The notes beneath the pieces are model-generated. The model ran no database searches. It had not been told where the DNA came from and was given only the letters and a program-made list of their open reading frames with translations. From NCBI GenBank assembly GCA_949293915.1, contig CASFFJ010000095.1, forward strand, positions 1 to 6,463: 6,463 nt of DNA, in the 5' to 3' direction. This DNA comes from an uncultured Christensenella sp. (GTDB lineage: Bacteria; Bacillota; Clostridia; Christensenellales; UBA1242). Positions 5,407-6,463 of the stretch are shown piece by piece. The position numbers and the translations under genes are program-made. Position 1 is the first letter of the stretch, and each line of letters opens with the position of its first letter.

Positions 5407-5440
5407 ATAATACACTATATTGATTTTGTTTTAATTTTGT

Positions 5441-5468
5441 TTGTCACAATTTTAATTTATTTCATAAT
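5441..5468 (+). promoter_or_regulatory. Candidate promoter of the cysteine desulfurase gene
   Basis: TTGTCA (5441-5446), a 16-base spacer and CATAAT (5463-5468) make a plausible -35/-10 pair. The -10 ends 7 bases before the ATG at 5476. The gene has no Shine-Dalgarno sequence. The 78-base gap (5398-5475) must also hold the promoter of the DUF3343 gene, which I cannot place with confidence. Confidence 0.4.
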
Positions 5469-5475
5469 GTATAGT

Positions 5476-6463
5476 ATGATATATTTAGATAATTCTGCAA
5501 CAAGTTTTATAAAACCAAATGAAGTAAAAATAGCAGTTAACAATGCTATTAATAATTTAACCGCCAATCCAGGCAGGAGTGGTCACTTATTGTCAAATAA
5601 AGTAGCAGAGAAAATTTTTGAAACGCGTGAAGAAGTTAAAAGTTTTTTTAATGCAGATGATTACAATGTGATTTTTACTAAAAATTGTACTGAAAGTTTA
5701 AATTTGGCTATTATGGGCTTATTACAAGCAGGTGATAATGTGATATGCACAATTTATGAACATAATTCAGTTCTGCGCACAATTAAGCATATGGAAAGTT
5801 TAGGAGTAAGTGTAACAATTCTTGATTGTGATATGCAAGATATTCCTGATAAATTATGCGAAGTTATAAATGAAAATACGCGCTTGATTATAACTACACA
5901 TATATCAAATGTAACAGGAGAAGTGTGTGATATTTTTAGCGTGGGTAAAATTTGTAAAGAACACAATATTTTCTATCTAGTTGATGGTGCACAATCGTGC
6001 GGTCATATTGATATAGACTTAACCAAATGCAATGTGGATATGTTCACTTTTTCAGGACACAAGGGCTGTCTGTCAATCACAGGAGTGGGTGGATTGGTTA
6101 TAAAGAACGGGGTAAACCTTAATCCAATTTTATTCGGCGGTACGGGTACAGATAGCGAGAATCTTGTTCAGCCAAATTTAATTCCAGAAGGGTTAGAAGC
6201 GGGTACAATTCCAACAATTCCAATTTTATCATTGAAAGCTGGAATAGAATTTTTGAAGAAAAATTTTAAAAAAATCACAAAAAAAGAAGAAAATTTATCA
6301 AAATATGCATTTTTTTCATTAAAAAAATTAAAATTTTTAAAATTTTATTCGAGAGAGAACTCAAAAAATGTTTTTGCTTTTAATGTTGGCGATATTGATT
6401 GTAATACTATAATGAATGAGTTGAATGAAAAGTTTTCAATATTTGTGCGTTCTGGTTTGCATT
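5476..6463 (+). CDS. Cysteine desulfurase family protein, class V aminotransferase fold (partial)
   Basis: The first 329 codons are in the window with no stop; the gene runs off the right edge. The product is a PLP enzyme of the NifS/SufS superfamily, which strips sulfur (or selenium) from cysteine (or selenocysteine). Seen: MIYLDNSATSFIKP at the very start, NPGRSGHLLS (31-40), TKNCTESLN (68-76), EHNSVLR (95-101), VDGAQSCG with Asp170, and SGHKG with the PLP-binding Lys196. It ends in FVRSGLH, which in relatives is followed by the active-site Cys (RSGxHC). The window ends one base into that codon, and this base is T, as a Cys codon requires. The short N-terminus matches the clade of desulfurase-like proteins common in Clostridia. 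An in-frame ATG at 5467 is an alternative start; 5476 is chosen because the family begins MIYLDN. It is divergent from the DUF3343 carrier-like gene, its likely partner. Confidence 0.93.
   Translation, partial: MIYLDNSATSFIKPNEVKIAVNNAINNLTANPGRSGHLLSNKVAEKIFETREEVKSFFNADDYNVIFTKNCTESLNLAIMGLLQAGDNVICTIYEHNSVLRTIKHMESLGVSVTILDCDMQDIPDKLCEVINENTRLIITTHISNVTGEVCDIFSVGKICKEHNIFYLVDGAQSCGHIDIDLTKCNVDMFTFSGHKGCLSITGVGGLVIKNGVNLNPILFGGTGTDSENLVQPNLIPEGLEAGTIPTIPILSLKAGIEFLKKNFKKITKKEENLSKYAFFSLKKLKFLKFYSRENSKNVFAFNVGDIDCNTIMNELNEKFSIFVRSGLH

Noticed and set aside
5754..5966. Leftward 70-codon open frame inside the cysteine desulfurase
   Set aside because: Antisense shadow; the rightward frame carries PLP-enzyme motifs along its whole length.

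Overview
This 6,463-base window is strongly A+T-rich and carries bacterial genes on both strands at high density. It encodes an Obg GTPase with its usual YhbY partner, endonuclease III, a DUF3343 (Se/S carrier-like) protein and an N-terminally short cysteine desulfurase starting MIYLDNSAT. That mix, with proteins rich in Lys, Ile and Asn, points to a low-GC Bacillota, most likely an uncultured clostridial lineage. The species cannot be named. The standard code fits: no reading frame is broken by TGA, and Trp is TGG.

Left block (1-2162, leftward): a 92-aa helical protein of unknown function, an AprX-like subtilisin (S8) with an intact Asp/His/Ser triad and no signal peptide, and a small ABC-type ATPase-like protein in which every nucleotide-handling motif is altered. 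The three genes are tightly packed (6 and 22 bases apart). An A/T-only hairpin followed by a T-rich tract (in RNA sense) lies beyond the last gene. Divergent from them (2244-2774, rightward) is an unrecognised 176-aa protein with a Cys/His-rich N-terminal half and a Leu/Gly/Asn repeat half. These four genes are the least ordinary part of the window.

Middle block (2804-5089, leftward): nth (endonuclease III), obg and yhbY. Obg and YhbY are ribosome-assembly factors and are translationally close-coupled, with the yhbY ribosome-binding site overlapping the obg stop codon. The usual obg neighbours (rplU/rpmA upstream, nadD downstream) are absent.

Right block (5143-6463): a leftward DUF3343 gene, whose start is better placed at 5397 than at the GTG at 5415, and a divergent rightward class V aminotransferase-fold cysteine desulfurase cut by the window end immediately before its expected active-site Cys codon. 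The pair probably works in sulfur or selenium transfer.

A cross-cutting pattern: genes with a Shine-Dalgarno sequence (92-aa gene, yhbY, obg, DUF3343) contrast with genes that lack one (nth, the ABC-like gene, the cysteine desulfurase and the 176-aa gene). In the second group a -10-like hexamer sits about 6-7 bases before the ATG (4 or 6 for the 176-aa gene), so their mRNAs may be leaderless. No RNA genes, CRISPR arrays or insertion sequences were seen, and no gene-free stretch exceeds 300 bases.
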